64,000 nucleotides of DNA, from assembly GCA_001898385.1 (NCBI GenBank), contig MKTT01000036.1:180907-244906 (forward strand), in the 5' to 3' direction. This DNA is from Planctomycetales bacterium 71-10. Lineage in GTDB: Bacteria; Planctomycetota; Planctomycetia; Isosphaerales; Isosphaeraceae. The position numbers were made by a program, and so were the translations under genes. The notes beneath the pieces were generated by a model. That model saw only the letters and a program-made list of their open reading frames with translations. It was not told the DNA's origin and searched no databases. Positions 1 through 11,780 of the stretch are shown here, piece after piece (position 1 is the first letter of the stretch; every line of letters begins with the position of its first letter).

Positions 1-923
1 CGGCCGACGAGCCGGCCGGGCCGGCGGCCACCCCCCTCCTCGACGCGGCCCTCCGCCGCGCCGAGGCCGCCGAAGAAGCCCAACGCGAGGTGATCCGCGA
101 GGCCCAGGCCGCCATCCGCCGGCCCGCGGCCGAGACGAAGCCCGAGCCCGAGCCGGCACCCCAGGTCGCCGCGGAGGAAACTCCGGCCCCCGCCCCCGAG
201 CCGCCGGCCCCGACGGGGCTCGAGATCCAGGCGACGATTACGCCGCCGGTCGAGCCGACCCCGCCCCCCGCCCCGGAGGCCGTCACGCCCCCGGCCCAGG
301 CACCCACCGACGAGCCCAGGTCCGACCCGGCCGTGAGGCCCGCCTCGGCGGAAGTCGAAGTCGACCCGGCGCGGGAGGAGATCGACGAGGACACGATCCC
401 CCCCCTCCCCGGCTTCGTCACGGACGAGGAGCCCCCCACCCCGGCGATGGCGACCGAGCCGACGCCCGAAGCCCCGGCCGTCGTCGAGGCCCCCGACTCC
501 CCTCCTATGAATAAGGAAGAGATGGCGGCCGGCCTGACCATCGACGCGGTCCGCCTCTGCCGCAAGATCCTCGACTTCGGCTCCTACGAACCCCTCAAGG
601 ACCGCACGCTGCGGCCCGGCCGCTCGGCCCTGGTCTATTGCGAGCTGGGAGGGCTGGAGTATCGCCCCGAGGGGGACGAGTTCGTGGCGAAGGTCGCCAC
701 CCGCGTCGAATTGGTCCGCCCGGCCGACGGCGAGAAGGTCTGGGAGGTCGCCGACAGCGCCGTGGACCGCCGCCCCGCCCGGCGACGGGACGTCTACGTC
801 GGCACGATGGTCACGCTGCCGGACTCCGTCGCCCCCGGCGAATACACGCTGCGGCTCCACCAGGCCGACGCGACCTCCGGGAGCACCGCCTCCGCCGAAA
901 TCCCCGTCACGATCGCCCGCTGA
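1..923 (+). CDS. Pro/Ala/Glu-rich protein with conserved C-terminal domain (5' partial)
   Basis: The frame is open to the left window edge, so the GTG at 90 in the ORF track is probably internal and the true start lies outside. The visible protein has two parts. A low-complexity linker of about 150 residues is rich in P, A, E and T. A folded C-terminal domain of about 130 residues follows, beginning near 'LTIDAVRLCRKILDFGSY' and containing 'LRPGRSALVYCELGGLEY', then beta-rich text ending 'YTLRLHQADA'. I remember similar C-terminal domains in uncharacterised planctomycete proteins, but no function is known to me. The pattern suggests a beta-sandwich on a flexible Pro-rich tether. The next gene starts 104 bp downstream on the same strand. 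Confidence 0.8.
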   Translation, partial: ADEPAGPAATPLLDAALRRAEAAEEAQREVIREAQAAIRRPAAETKPEPEPAPQVAAEETPAPAPEPPAPTGLEIQATITPPVEPTPPPAPEAVTPPAQAPTDEPRSDPAVRPASAEVEVDPAREEIDEDTIPPLPGFVTDEEPPTPAMATEPTPEAPAVVEAPDSPPMNKEEMAAGLTIDAVRLCRKILDFGSYEPLKDRTLRPGRSALVYCELGGLEYRPEGDEFVAKVATRVELVRPADGEKVWEVADSAVDRRPARRRDVYVGTMVTLPDSVAPGEYTLRLHQADATSGSTASAEIPVTIAR

Positions 924-1027
924 CCCCGTTCCCCCGATGCGGGCGCCCGCGCGACTTGCCGAGCCCGGCGTCGCGCCCCACAATAAGGGCATCCGCTTCG
1001 CCCGCACCGACTTCGGGGGATGAGACG

Positions 1028-2599
1028 ATGACGATCGCGATCCGGCCCCGCGCCCTGGCCTTCGGCCTCATCGCGTCCGCGGTGGCCCTCCTCGGCCTCC
1101 ATGCGGACGCCGTCGCCCAGGATCCCGCGGCCGAAGGCCAGGCCCCCGATGGTGCGATCCTGGATCCCGGGCAGGACCCGGGGATGATGGAAGGCGAAGG
1201 CGAGCCCGACGCCCCCCGTCGCAACCGCGCCCGGACCCGGAGCCGCCCGGCGACGAAGAAGGCCGCCCCCCGCCCGAAGGCCGAGGCCACCGAGAAACCC
1301 GCGGCGAAGGCCGAAGACGCCCCGGCCGCCGCCAGCCCCGGCGAGCCCTCGTTCGCCCGCGACGTCGCCCCGATCCTGGTCGCCAACTGCGTGGACTGCC
1401 ACAGCCCCGGCCGCCCGGGCGTCAACCGCGGCAAGCTGGACATGGGGTCGTTCGACAAGCTGGCGAAGGGGGGACCGAGCGGCGCCGGGGCCGTGGCCGG
1501 CAAGCCCGACGAGAGCCACCTCCTCCTCCGCGTCAACGGGGAGGAGGAGCCCAAGATGCCCCCCAACAACGACGCCAGCCTCGGGGCCGCGGCCGTCGCC
1601 GCCATCGAGGGCTGGATCAAGGCCGGCGCGAAGCTGGACGCGGGCCTGGATCCCAAGGCCCCCCTCAAGAGCTACGCCGCCTCGCTCCAGGACGTCGCGC
1701 GGGCGAAGCTGGCCAAGCTGACGCCGGAGGAGCGCGACGCCAAGGTGAAGGAGGCCGGCCTCGACCGCTGGAAGAAGGCGAACCCGGACCTCAAGCCCGA
1801 GATGGAGACCACCGAGCACTTCGCCCTCTTCAGCACGCTCCCGAAGGACCGGGCGACCACGGCCCTGAAGGCGATGGAGTCCCACCTCCCCGCGATCCGC
1901 CGCGTGCTGGGGGCCGACGCGACCGAGTGGCCGGAGAAGGTCAGCTTCTACGCCTTCCCCGACCGCAAGGACTACGTCGAGTTCCAGCGGACGGTCAAGC
2001 AACGGGAGGTGACGGAGGACGAGGAAGGGGACGCCGACCTGAAGGCCGCGCAGCCTTACGTCGCGGTCGTCGCCCCGCCCGACGCCGCCTCGGAAGCCTC
2101 GGCCGCCCCGCCCCGGCGGAGGTCCCGCGGGCGTCGCGACGCCGAGCCGTTGGACTCCTCCTCCCGGACCCTCCCCGGGCTGCTGACCGAGCACCTCGGC
2201 CGCGGCGCGGTGCTGGCCTCCGGGAAGTCGCCCCGGTGGCTGGCCGAGGGCCTGGGCGCCTACCTCGCCAGCGGCGTCGAGCGCCGGGGGGGCCCGTACC
2301 AGAAGCTCCGCCGCGACGCCCTCGCCGCCTTCGAACGCGGCTGGACCACCAAGGCGGCCGACGTCCTGGGGGGCGGCGAGGGGGTCTCGCCCGAGGAGTT
2401 CCGCGGCGTCAGCTTCGCCCTGGTGGAGTGCCTGGCCTCGCCCAAGTATCGCGGCCTCTTCCCCGCATTCTTGAAGGGGATGCGCGAGGGGGGCGAGAAG
2501 CTCGACGACGTCGTCAAGGACGTCTACGGGGCCGACCGCGAGACCTTCCTCACCGAGACCGGCGAGTGGATCGCCGCGGCCTACGGCGGCGAGAACTGA
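1028..2599 (+). CDS. Exported cytochrome c-like (CxxCH) protein with degenerate peptidase-like C-terminus
   Basis: The predicted protein has 523 aa. I chose ATG 1028 because it opens a signal peptide ('LAFGLIASAVALLGLHADAVAQ') after the purine-rich run GGGGATGAGACG; the ORF-track start at 638 lies inside the preceding gene. After a basic, Ala/Pro-rich linker comes 'ILVANCVDCHSPGRP' near residue 120, a single CxxCH haem-c motif in the style of planctomycete PSCyt1 domains, with 'KMPPNND' as a likely distal Met ligand region. The C-terminal half ('WPEKVSFYAFPDRKDYVEF', 'RWLAEGLGAYLAS') resembles the peptidase-MA/DUF1570 type of fold, but I see no HExxH metal site, so this half is probably not catalytic. 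It likely acts in the periplasm; function unknown. Confidence 0.85.
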   Translation: MTIAIRPRALAFGLIASAVALLGLHADAVAQDPAAEGQAPDGAILDPGQDPGMMEGEGEPDAPRRNRARTRSRPATKKAAPRPKAEATEKPAAKAEDAPAAASPGEPSFARDVAPILVANCVDCHSPGRPGVNRGKLDMGSFDKLAKGGPSGAGAVAGKPDESHLLLRVNGEEEPKMPPNNDASLGAAAVAAIEGWIKAGAKLDAGLDPKAPLKSYAASLQDVARAKLAKLTPEERDAKVKEAGLDRWKKANPDLKPEMETTEHFALFSTLPKDRATTALKAMESHLPAIRRVLGADATEWPEKVSFYAFPDRKDYVEFQRTVKQREVTEDEEGDADLKAAQPYVAVVAPPDAASEASAAPPRRRSRGRRDAEPLDSSSRTLPGLLTEHLGRGAVLASGKSPRWLAEGLGAYLASGVERRGGPYQKLRRDALAAFERGWTTKAADVLGGGEGVSPEEFRGVSFALVECLASPKYRGLFPAFLKGMREGGEKLDDVVKDVYGADRETFLTETGEWIAAAYGGEN

Positions 2600-2610
2600 A
2601 TCGGGGCGAT

Positions 2611-2643
2611 CGGCCCGGCCCCGCGCGGACGGGGGCCGGGCCG
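2611..2643. terminator. Bidirectional terminator-like hairpin between convergent genes
   Basis: CGGCCCGGCCCC (2611-2622) pairs perfectly with GGGGCCGGGCCG (2632-2643) around a 9-nt loop. It fills the 49-bp gap between the stops of the convergent cytochrome-like gene and gdhA. There is no U-tract on either side, which is common in very GC-rich genomes, so termination is inferred from position and stem strength. Confidence 0.5.
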
Positions 2644-2648
2644 GGGCC

Positions 2649-5797
<3,149 letters not shown>

Positions 5798-5816
5798 TCG
5801 AACGGACGGACGCCGC

Positions 5817-6284
5817 ATGGGCCGGGTGCTGGGGATCGACTTCGGCGTGAAGCGCGTGGGCGCGGCGATCAGCGACCCGGGGCGCTCCATCGCCACGCCG
5901 CTGGAAGTCTACGAGCGCAAGGACCCGGCCCAGGACGCCCGCCACTACAGGAAGCTGGCGGCCGAGGACGAGATCGATCGCATCGTCATCGGCCTCCCCG
6001 TCCACACGTCCGGCCGCGAGGGGGAGTCCGCCGCGAAGGCCCGCGCCTGGGGCGCGTGGCTCGCCGAGGCCACCGGCCTCCCGGTCTACTACCACGACGA
6101 GCGGTACACCACCGTCCTGGCCGAGGACGTCCTGATCGAGGTCGGCTTCTCGCGCCAGAAGCGGAAGGGGATGCGCGACATGCTCGCCGCCCGCATCCTG
6201 TTGCAGAACTACCTGGACGCCGGCTGCCCCGAGACCATGGAGCGGCCCGAGGCCCTCGCCGACGACCCGGAGGCCGACCGATGA
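5817..6284 (+). CDS. ruvX: Holliday junction resolvase-like protein RuvX/YqgF
   Basis: This 155-aa RNase H-like protein belongs to the essential YqgF family, implicated in 16S rRNA 5'-end processing and in Holliday junction resolution. It opens with 'VLGIDFGVKRVGAAISDPG' (first catalytic Asp), has 'IVIGLPVHTSGREGESA' and 'PVYYHDERYTTVLAE' (second acidic site), and ends with the helix 'DMLAARILLQNYLD', where a further conserved Asp lies. Its TGA overlaps the ATG of the next gene (ATGA at 6281), so translation is probably coupled to the SDR-CobT fusion gene. Confidence 0.93.
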   Translation: MGRVLGIDFGVKRVGAAISDPGRSIATPLEVYERKDPAQDARHYRKLAAEDEIDRIVIGLPVHTSGREGESAAKARAWGAWLAEATGLPVYYHDERYTTVLAEDVLIEVGFSRQKRKGMRDMLAARILLQNYLDAGCPETMERPEALADDPEADR

Positions 6285-8149
6285 GCCTGCTGGTGATCGG
6301 CTGCGGATACCTGGGCGAGCGGGTCGCCCGCGAGTACGTCCGCCGCGGGGTCCCCGTCTTCGCCGTGACCCGATCGGCCGGGCGCGCCCCGGCGCTGGAG
6401 GCGATCGGCGTCCGGCCGGTGATCGGCGACGTGCTCGACTCCTCGCTCGGACTCCCGGCCGTCGACCGCGTCCTCTACGCCGTGGGCTTCGACCGATCCG
6501 CCGGCCCGTCCAAGCGCTCGGTCTACGTCGACGGCCTGCGGAACGTGCTCGACCGCCTGCCGCCGGGCGTGGAGCGGCTGGTCTACATCGGGTCGACGAG
6601 CGTCTACGGCAACGACGACGGCGGCTGGGTCGACGAGGGGACCCCCGCCGAGCCGATCACCGACGCCGGCCGCATCTGCCTGGACGCCGAGCGCGTGCTG
6701 ACCGCCTGGGCCGATCGCTCGGGCGTGTCGACGGTGATCCTGCGCTGCTCCGGCCTGTACGGGCCCGGCCGGATCATCCGCCGCGACCTGATCGCGAAGG
6801 GCGAGCCGATCCCGGGCGATCCCGACCGCCACCTGAGCCTGATCCACGTCGACGACGCGGCCCGCGCCGCGGCCGTGGCGCTGGACGCCGACGCCCCCGG
6901 GCCGCTGTATCTGGCCAGCGACGACCGGCCGATCCCTCGGCGCGAATACTACCGGGTCGTCGCCGCCGCTCTCGACGCCCCGCCGCCGACCTTCACGCCC
7001 CCCGCCCCCGGCTCGCCCGAGGCCGCCCGGGACGCGGTCGACCGTAAGGTGTGCAACCGCCGGATGAAGGCCGAGCTGGAGGTAGAGCTGCGACACCCGG
7101 ACATCGCGACGGGCGTCCCGGCGGCGCTGCATCCCCCCGGCGAGGCCGCGCGACGCCACATCGATCGGCTGGCCAAGCCCCCCGGCAGCCTGGGCCGGCT
7201 CGAAGACCTGGCCGCCCGGCTCTGCACCATCCAGGGGACCCTCTCTCCCCGGACCCGCCCGCGGCGGCTGGTCGTCTTCGCCGCCGACCACGGCGTCGTC
7301 GCCGCGGGGGTGACGGCGTGGCCCTCGGCCGTGACCGGGGCGATGATCCGGTCGATCGCCCGCGGCGGCGCGGCCTGCACGGCGATCGCCTCGGCGTGCG
7401 ACGCCGAGGTCGTGCTCGTGGACGTCGGCTCGACGTCCGAGCCGCTCGCGCCGCGGCCGGGCTACGAGGCCCGCAAGATCGCCGCGGGGACGAGGGACCT
7501 GTCCGTCGGCCCGGCGATGGGCGTCGAGGAGTTCGGACGGGCGATGGCCGTCGGTGCCGAGCACGCCCGGCGAGCCTTCGAGGACGGCATGGCGGTCGTC
7601 GCGGCGGGGGAGTTGGGGATCGGCAACACGACGCCGGCGTCCTGCCTGGCGGCGCTCCTGGCCGGCGTGCCCCCGAACCTCGCCGTCGGCCGCGGCGCGG
7701 GGGCCGACGACGCGACGCTGGAACGCAAGCTCCGGGTCGTCGAGTCGGCGACGGCGCGGGCGCGGGGCCGGCTCGACCGCGAGCCGATCGCGGCGATCGC
7801 CGAGGTCGCCGGCTTCGAGATCGCCGCGATGGCCGGATTCAACCTGGAGGCGGCCCGACTCGGCCTGACGATCGTGCTGGACGGCGTCATCGCCACGGCC
7901 GCCGCCCTGATCGCCGAGAGGCTGCGGCCCGGGACGGCGGACTCCATGATCGCCGCCCACCTGTCCGACGAGCCGGCCCACCGGCCGATGCTGACGCGGC
8001 TGGGTCTGGAACCGTTGTTGAGCGACTGGCGGATGCGGCTGGGCGAGGGGACCGGGGCCCTGCTGGCCTTCCCGCTCCTCGACGCCGCCGCGGCGATGGC
8101 CTCGCGGATGGACGCGCTGGACGTCGCGCTTGCGGAGCCCGAATCGTGA
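6281..8149 (+). CDS. cobT: In-frame fusion: SDR-type NAD-dependent epimerase + CobT phosphoribosyltransferase
   Basis: The single open frame encodes 622 aa with two recognisable enzymes and no stop between them. Residues 1 to about 275 are a YeeZ-like SDR: 'VIGCGYLGERVAREYV' (GxGxxG), 'VYIGSTSVYGNDDGGWVDE', 'LRCSGLYGPGR', and the subfamily's terminal 'VCNRRMKAELEVELRHPDI'. From about residue 290 the sequence is CobT, which transfers phosphoribose from nicotinate mononucleotide to dimethylbenzimidazole: 'LAKPPGSLGRLEDLA', 'VFAADHGVVAAGVTAWP', 'AAGELGIGNTTPASCLAA', and the catalytic-Glu loop 'RLGEGTGALLAFPLL'. The CobT half is near full length and lacks only part of the usual N-terminal helix. 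The gene overlaps ruvX by 4 bp and cobS by 4 bp. An ATG at about 7060 could start a separate CobT, but it lies inside the SDR's conserved tail. A sequencing frameshift removing a stop cannot be excluded. Confidence 0.88.
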   Translation: MSLLVIGCGYLGERVAREYVRRGVPVFAVTRSAGRAPALEAIGVRPVIGDVLDSSLGLPAVDRVLYAVGFDRSAGPSKRSVYVDGLRNVLDRLPPGVERLVYIGSTSVYGNDDGGWVDEGTPAEPITDAGRICLDAERVLTAWADRSGVSTVILRCSGLYGPGRIIRRDLIAKGEPIPGDPDRHLSLIHVDDAARAAAVALDADAPGPLYLASDDRPIPRREYYRVVAAALDAPPPTFTPPAPGSPEAARDAVDRKVCNRRMKAELEVELRHPDIATGVPAALHPPGEAARRHIDRLAKPPGSLGRLEDLAARLCTIQGTLSPRTRPRRLVVFAADHGVVAAGVTAWPSAVTGAMIRSIARGGAACTAIASACDAEVVLVDVGSTSEPLAPRPGYEARKIAAGTRDLSVGPAMGVEEFGRAMAVGAEHARRAFEDGMAVVAAGELGIGNTTPASCLAALLAGVPPNLAVGRGAGADDATLERKLRVVESATARARGRLDREPIAAIAEVAGFEIAAMAGFNLEAARLGLTIVLDGVIATAAALIAERLRPGTADSMIAAHLSDEPAHRPMLTRLGLEPLLSDWRMRLGEGTGALLAFPLLDAAAAMASRMDALDVALAEPES

Positions 8150-8928
8150 GCCTCGCGGACCACGCCCGCGGCCTGATCCTGGCGGTGCAGTTCCTCACCC
8201 GGATCCCTACGCCCCAGTTCGACCTGAGCGACGAGGCCGAGCGGCACGAAGCCCTCGGCCGGGCCACGGCCTACTTCCCCCTCGTCGGCGCGATGGTCGG
8301 CCTGGCGACCGGGGCGGTGATCCTGGCGTGCTCGCGGATCTGGCCGCCGTGGCTCGCGGTGGCGATCGGCCTGGCGTTCGAGGCCCGCCTCACCGGCGCG
8401 TTCCACGAGGACGCCGTCGCCGACTTCTGCGACGCCTTCGGCGGCGGCTGGACCCGCGACGACGTCCTGCGGATCCTCAAGGATAGTCGGCTCGGGTCGT
8501 ACGGCACGCTGGGGCTGGTCCTGGCGGTGGCGTTGCGTGGCGGGGCGCTGGCGGCGATCGAGCCCGGCCTCTTGCTCGCCGCGACGACGGCCTCCGCGTG
8601 CCTGGGGCGCTGGACCGCCCTTCCGACGATGTGGGCCCTCCCCCCGCTGGCCGATCGCCAGAGCCTCAGCCGAGACGTCGGCCGGAAGCCCAGCCTCCGC
8701 CGCGTCGCCTTCGGGACGCTGCTGGCGATGCCGGGCTGTGCGGCGTTCGCGATCGCCGAGCCGGCTCGGATGGCCGCGGGCCTGGCGGCGACGCTCGTCG
8801 TGGGGGCGTGGGTCGTCCGCTACGTCGGCCGACGGCTGGGCGGGATCAACGGCGACAGCCTCGGCTTCCTCTGCTACGCGACGCAGATCGTCGTCCCGCT
8901 CGCGGCGTGCGCCTCGTGGCGGCCGTGA
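8146..8928 (+). CDS. cobS: Adenosylcobinamide-GDP ribazoletransferase
   Basis: This 260-aa integral membrane protein would join adenosylcobinamide-GDP and alpha-ribazole to form cobalamin. The GTG start at 8146 overlaps the CobT stop (GTGA). Family features are the N-terminal 'AVQFLTRIPTP', the acidic active-site segment 'GAFHEDAVADFCDAFGGGW' with 'LKDSRLGSYGTLGLV' after it, and 'LGGINGDSLGFLCYATQI' near the C-terminus, separated by several hydrophobic helices. It sits between CobT and CobC with 4-bp overlaps on both sides, so the three steps of lower-ligand attachment are translationally coupled. CobU (the kinase/guanylyltransferase) is not in the window. Confidence 0.95.
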   Translation: MSLADHARGLILAVQFLTRIPTPQFDLSDEAERHEALGRATAYFPLVGAMVGLATGAVILACSRIWPPWLAVAIGLAFEARLTGAFHEDAVADFCDAFGGGWTRDDVLRILKDSRLGSYGTLGLVLAVALRGGALAAIEPGLLLAATTASACLGRWTALPTMWALPPLADRQSLSRDVGRKPSLRRVAFGTLLAMPGCAAFAIAEPARMAAGLAATLVVGAWVVRYVGRRLGGINGDSLGFLCYATQIVVPLAACASWRP

Positions 8929-9455
8929 CCTTCGTCCGCCATCCTCGCGTCGCCGACGCCTACCGCGGCGTCTGCTACGGCCGCGCCGACGTCCCGCTCG
9001 GGCCGGAGGGGATCGCGGAGAGCCTGGCGATCGCCGAGCGACTGGCCCGCGAGCCATTCCGCCGCGTCGTTTGCAGCGGCGCGGCCCGGACGCTGGCCCT
9101 CGCCCGTCGCGTCTGCGAGCTGACGGGCCTGGGCCTCGCGATCGAGCCGGCGTTGCTGGAGCGCGACTTCGGCGCCTGGGAGTTGCGGACCTGGGACGAC
9201 ATCCACGCCGAGGTCGGCGACGCGATGAACGGCCTGATCGACGCCCCCGAGGCCTATCGCCCCCCCGGCGGCGAGACCACGCACCAGCTTCGCGACCGGG
9301 CGATGGGATGGTACGAGCGACGGCCGACCGACGGCCCCGTGCTCGTCGTCGCCCACGGCGGTCCGATCGCCGCGATCCGAGGCACGCTGGCCGGAAGATC
9401 GGCGCGCGAGTGGCTCGACCTGATCCCCCCGCCGGGCGGGGTCGTCTCCCTGTGA
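8925..9455 (+). CDS. cobC: Alpha-ribazole phosphatase-like histidine phosphatase
   Basis: This 176-aa protein belongs to the phosphoglycerate-mutase-like superfamily. The GTG at 8925 overlaps the cobS stop (GTGA); upstream in-frame GTGs exist but lie deeper inside cobS. It begins 'TFVRHPRVADAYRGVCYGR', where RH carries the phosphoacceptor histidine and CYGR is typical of CobC rather than of generic phosphatases. The second histidine is in 'VLVVAHGGPIAAIRG', and 'LLERDFGAWELRTWDDI' carries the family Glu/Asp region. It would dephosphorylate alpha-ribazole phosphate or cobalamin phosphate. It is the last gene of the cobalamin operon and is convergent with the deacetylase gene 18 bp away. Confidence 0.92.
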   Translation: MTFVRHPRVADAYRGVCYGRADVPLGPEGIAESLAIAERLAREPFRRVVCSGAARTLALARRVCELTGLGLAIEPALLERDFGAWELRTWDDIHAEVGDAMNGLIDAPEAYRPPGGETTHQLRDRAMGWYERRPTDGPVLVVAHGGPIAAIRGTLAGRSAREWLDLIPPPGGVVSL

Positions 9456-9473
9456 AGCCGCACCGATCGCCGG

Positions 9474-10400
9474 TCAGGGTCTCTTCGCCGCGACCATCTC
9501 CCGGAACTGCTTCCAGGTGATGACCTCGATCCCGAGCTTCCGGATCTCGGCGGCGGTGGCGGGATCGGTGAAGATGCGACGGTCGCCGTCGCGGCGGGCG
9601 TGGCTGGTGGTGACGGCCTGGAGTTCCTCGCCGTCGACGCCGCAGTGGATGATGAGCTGGGTCACGCCCGGCGGCAGCCCGCGCAGGGCCTTCATGTAGG
9701 TCGCCAGCCGCTCCTCGTGCGAGTCGCCGCCGTAGAACTGGAGCAGGTTGTCCAGAACCGGCAGCTTCTTCGCGTCGAGCTGGGCGAGCAGATCCTTGCC
9801 CCGCTGGCGGATGGCGGGGTACTCCTCGCCGATCGCGCCGTCGACGTCGCGCAGGAACAGGACGGGGAGGTCGTACTTGATCCCGACGCGGACGTAGGCG
9901 TCGAGGATGTCGGGCCGGACGACCAGCGCGCCCATGTGGGTGTCCAGGTGGCTGAGGGGGATGCCCAGCTCGCGGGCCCGCTCGACCTGGGCGATCAGCT
10001 CGATCTCGACCTCCTCGGCCTTCGCCCCCTTCGCCACGGCGTCGACGCCGCGGGGGAGGTAGCCGTCCTGATCCACCAGGCTCGGCACCTTGTCGCGGCC
10101 GGCGACCGGGCCCCAGCGGTAGACCTGCCACTCGGAGTTGAGCGTCAGGTGGACGCCGTAGTCCTTCTCCGGGTGGGCCTTCGCGTACTCGGCGAACTCC
10201 TTCACCCACGGACAGGGGATCATGATGCTGCACGACGAGACCGACCCCTCCTCCATCGCCTCGATCGTCCCCCGGTTGGCCGAATGGCACATCCCGGCGT
10301 CGTCCGCGTGGATGATGAGGTAGCGCTTCCCGTCCTCCGCGGCGGCGACGGTGGACAGGAGCATCAGGACCAGGGCCGAGGTCGTACGAACGCGCGACAT
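9474..10400 (-). CDS. Secreted ChbG/HpnK-family carbohydrate deacetylase
   Basis: The 308-aa protein has a signal peptide ('[16 protein letters not shown]') and is probably periplasmic. The mature N-terminus '[16 protein letters not shown]' contains the DDAG metal-binding aspartates of the YdjC/ChbG fold; '[17 protein letters not shown]' has the two conserved histidines, and '[11 protein letters not shown]' and 'LIIHCGVDG' fit other active-site strands. The family removes acetyl groups from chito-oligosaccharides or related sugars; the substrate here cannot be told. The ATG at 10400 follows a GGAG. It is a single minus-strand gene between the plus-strand cobalamin operon and the ATPase cassette. 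Confidence 0.92.
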   Translation of the reverse strand: MSRVRTTSALVLMLLSTVAAAEDGKRYLIIHADDAGMCHSANRGTIEAMEEGSVSSCSIMIPCPWVKEFAEYAKAHPEKDYGVHLTLNSEWQVYRWGPVAGRDKVPSLVDQDGYLPRGVDAVAKGAKAEEVEIELIAQVERARELGIPLSHLDTHMGALVVRPDILDAYVRVGIKYDLPVLFLRDVDGAIGEEYPAIRQRGKDLLAQLDAKKLPVLDNLLQFYGGDSHEERLATYMKALRGLPPGVTQLIIHCGVDGEELQAVTTSHARRDGDRRIFTDPATAAEIRKLGIEVITWKQFREMVAAKRP

Positions 10401-10604
10401 CGCGGGTCTCCGACGGGAATGCGAACAGAATGGGATGAGCCCAGCCTGCCGCGCCAGAGCCGCCAGTGCAAGCAGAGGGCGGCATCATCCGAATCGGCGT
10501 CCCCCTGGCATGCGCAGGGCGTGGAGAGTCGGGGCGATGTTAAGATAACCTCAACGACCCGGTGGATTCGGAGGTTCTCGCCAGACCTTTCACCAGGAGC
10601 GTGC

Positions 10605-11780
10605 ATGACCTCTCTTTCGAAACCGACGGAAGACGCGAGAGGGCCGGATCGCGCCATGATCACCCGCATCTATGTCAACAATTACAGATGCTTTGAAAAT
10701 CTCGCGGTCGACCTCGCCGACTTCCGTTCGGCGCTGCTCATCGGCAAGAACGGGTCGGGGAAATCGACCTTGAGACAAGCGTTCCGCGTCTTCCAGAAAA
10801 TCTGTCGCGGTCCGAACCGGGTCAAGGAGTGGATCAATGGGGGCGACTTCACTCGGTACCGGACGGAGCGCCCGATGCGATTCGAGCTGGACGCCGTCCT
10901 TGGCGGCAGGCGATATCGCTACGCCATCGTCTTCGAATCGTCCGACGACGCCGACTTCGGCCGGCCCGTGGAGGCCGGAGACATCCGCATCGCCGAGGAG
11001 TCGCTCATGGTTGATGGCGTCCCGGTCTTCACCCGTCGGCATTCGCAGGTGGACCTGCCCGGAGGTGCGACGTTCGGGCTGGATTGGCACGTCGCCGCGC
11101 TGCCGGTGATCCAGGATCGCAAATTCAAGGGCGAGTTGCAGACGTTCAAGACGTATTGCGCCTCAATGATCCTGATCGCGCCCGTCCCTCAGCGTATGAC
11201 CGGGCTCTCCGAGGGGGAGACGTTCGAACTCCAAGAGGATGCGGGGAACATCGCGGCCTGGTTGATCTCCCTTCTAAGGCGTAAGCCCGAAGCCTACACC
11301 TTGATTCACAACTACCTCAAGGAAGTCATGCCGGACTTCCACTCTTTCGAGAACGTGCCGAAAGGCGAGCGTCGCGACGACCTCACGCTCACGTTCCAAA
11401 CATCGAAGTTCCCCGAATGGTTCACGGTGATGTTCGACAGGCTCTCCGACGGCGAGAAGTGCTTCTTCCTCAGCGCCGCCATCGTGGCCGCGAATCAGGT
11501 CGCGGGGCCTGTCTTCTGCTTCTGGGACGAGCCGGACAACCATCTCTCGCTCGACGAGGTCGGCCATTTCATTGTCCGACTTCGCAAGCTCGTCAACAGC
11601 CAGGGCCAGTTCATCGCGACCTCCCACCATCCCGAGACGATCCGGAAGTTCTCGGACGAGACCACGCTCGTCTTCCAGAGGGCGTCCCATCTCGAACCGA
11701 CGGTCGTCCGCCCGCTCTCGGAGATCGGTTACGACGGCGACCTCATCCTGTCGCTCCTCCTGGGCGAGGTCGTCGAATGA
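10605..11780 (+). CDS. AAA/ABC-type ATPase (OLD/RecF-like), first gene of a two-gene cassette
   Basis: The 391-aa protein starts at ATG 10605, seven bases after a good AGGAGC; an internal ATG at 10656 ('MITRIYVNNYRCFEN') is the alternative. It has the layout of overcoming-lysogenisation-defect/RecF-type ATPases: the N-terminal 'NYRCFENL', Walker A 'LLIGKNGSGKSTLRQAF' (residues ~45-60), a long middle domain, the signature-like 'RLSDGEKCFFLSAAI', Walker B 'VFCFWDEPDNHLSLDE' and the H-loop 'FIATSHHPETIRKF'. There is no TOPRIM domain at its own C-terminus; the next gene overlaps by 4 bp (ATGA) and may supply it. Codon use is visibly less GC-extreme than in flanking genes, hinting at acquisition. 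Function is unknown; a role in defence is inference only. Confidence 0.9.
   Translation: MTSLSKPTEDARGPDRAMITRIYVNNYRCFENLAVDLADFRSALLIGKNGSGKSTLRQAFRVFQKICRGPNRVKEWINGGDFTRYRTERPMRFELDAVLGGRRYRYAIVFESSDDADFGRPVEAGDIRIAEESLMVDGVPVFTRRHSQVDLPGGATFGLDWHVAALPVIQDRKFKGELQTFKTYCASMILIAPVPQRMTGLSEGETFELQEDAGNIAAWLISLLRRKPEAYTLIHNYLKEVMPDFHSFENVPKGERRDDLTLTFQTSKFPEWFTVMFDRLSDGEKCFFLSAAIVAANQVAGPVFCFWDEPDNHLSLDEVGHFIVRLRKLVNSQGQFIATSHHPETIRKFSDETTLVFQRASHLEPTVVRPLSEIGYDGDLILSLLLGEVVE

Noticed and set aside
638-1027. Upstream extension of the cytochrome-like protein to the ORF-track start
   Set aside because: It overlaps the preceding gene in another frame and has Arg-rich low-quality text. The signal peptide starts at 1028.
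6000-6300. Cobalamin riboswitch upstream of the cobalamin genes
   Set aside because: The operon is preceded by coding sequence (ruvX) with a 4-bp overlap, leaving no leader. I saw no B12-box-like string in nearby gaps.
7462-10488. 1008-aa minus-strand ORF across the cobalamin operon and the deacetylase
   Set aside because: It is out of frame with the real deacetylase and antisense to cobT/cobS/cobC. The Arg/Pro-rich composition is typical of shadow frames.
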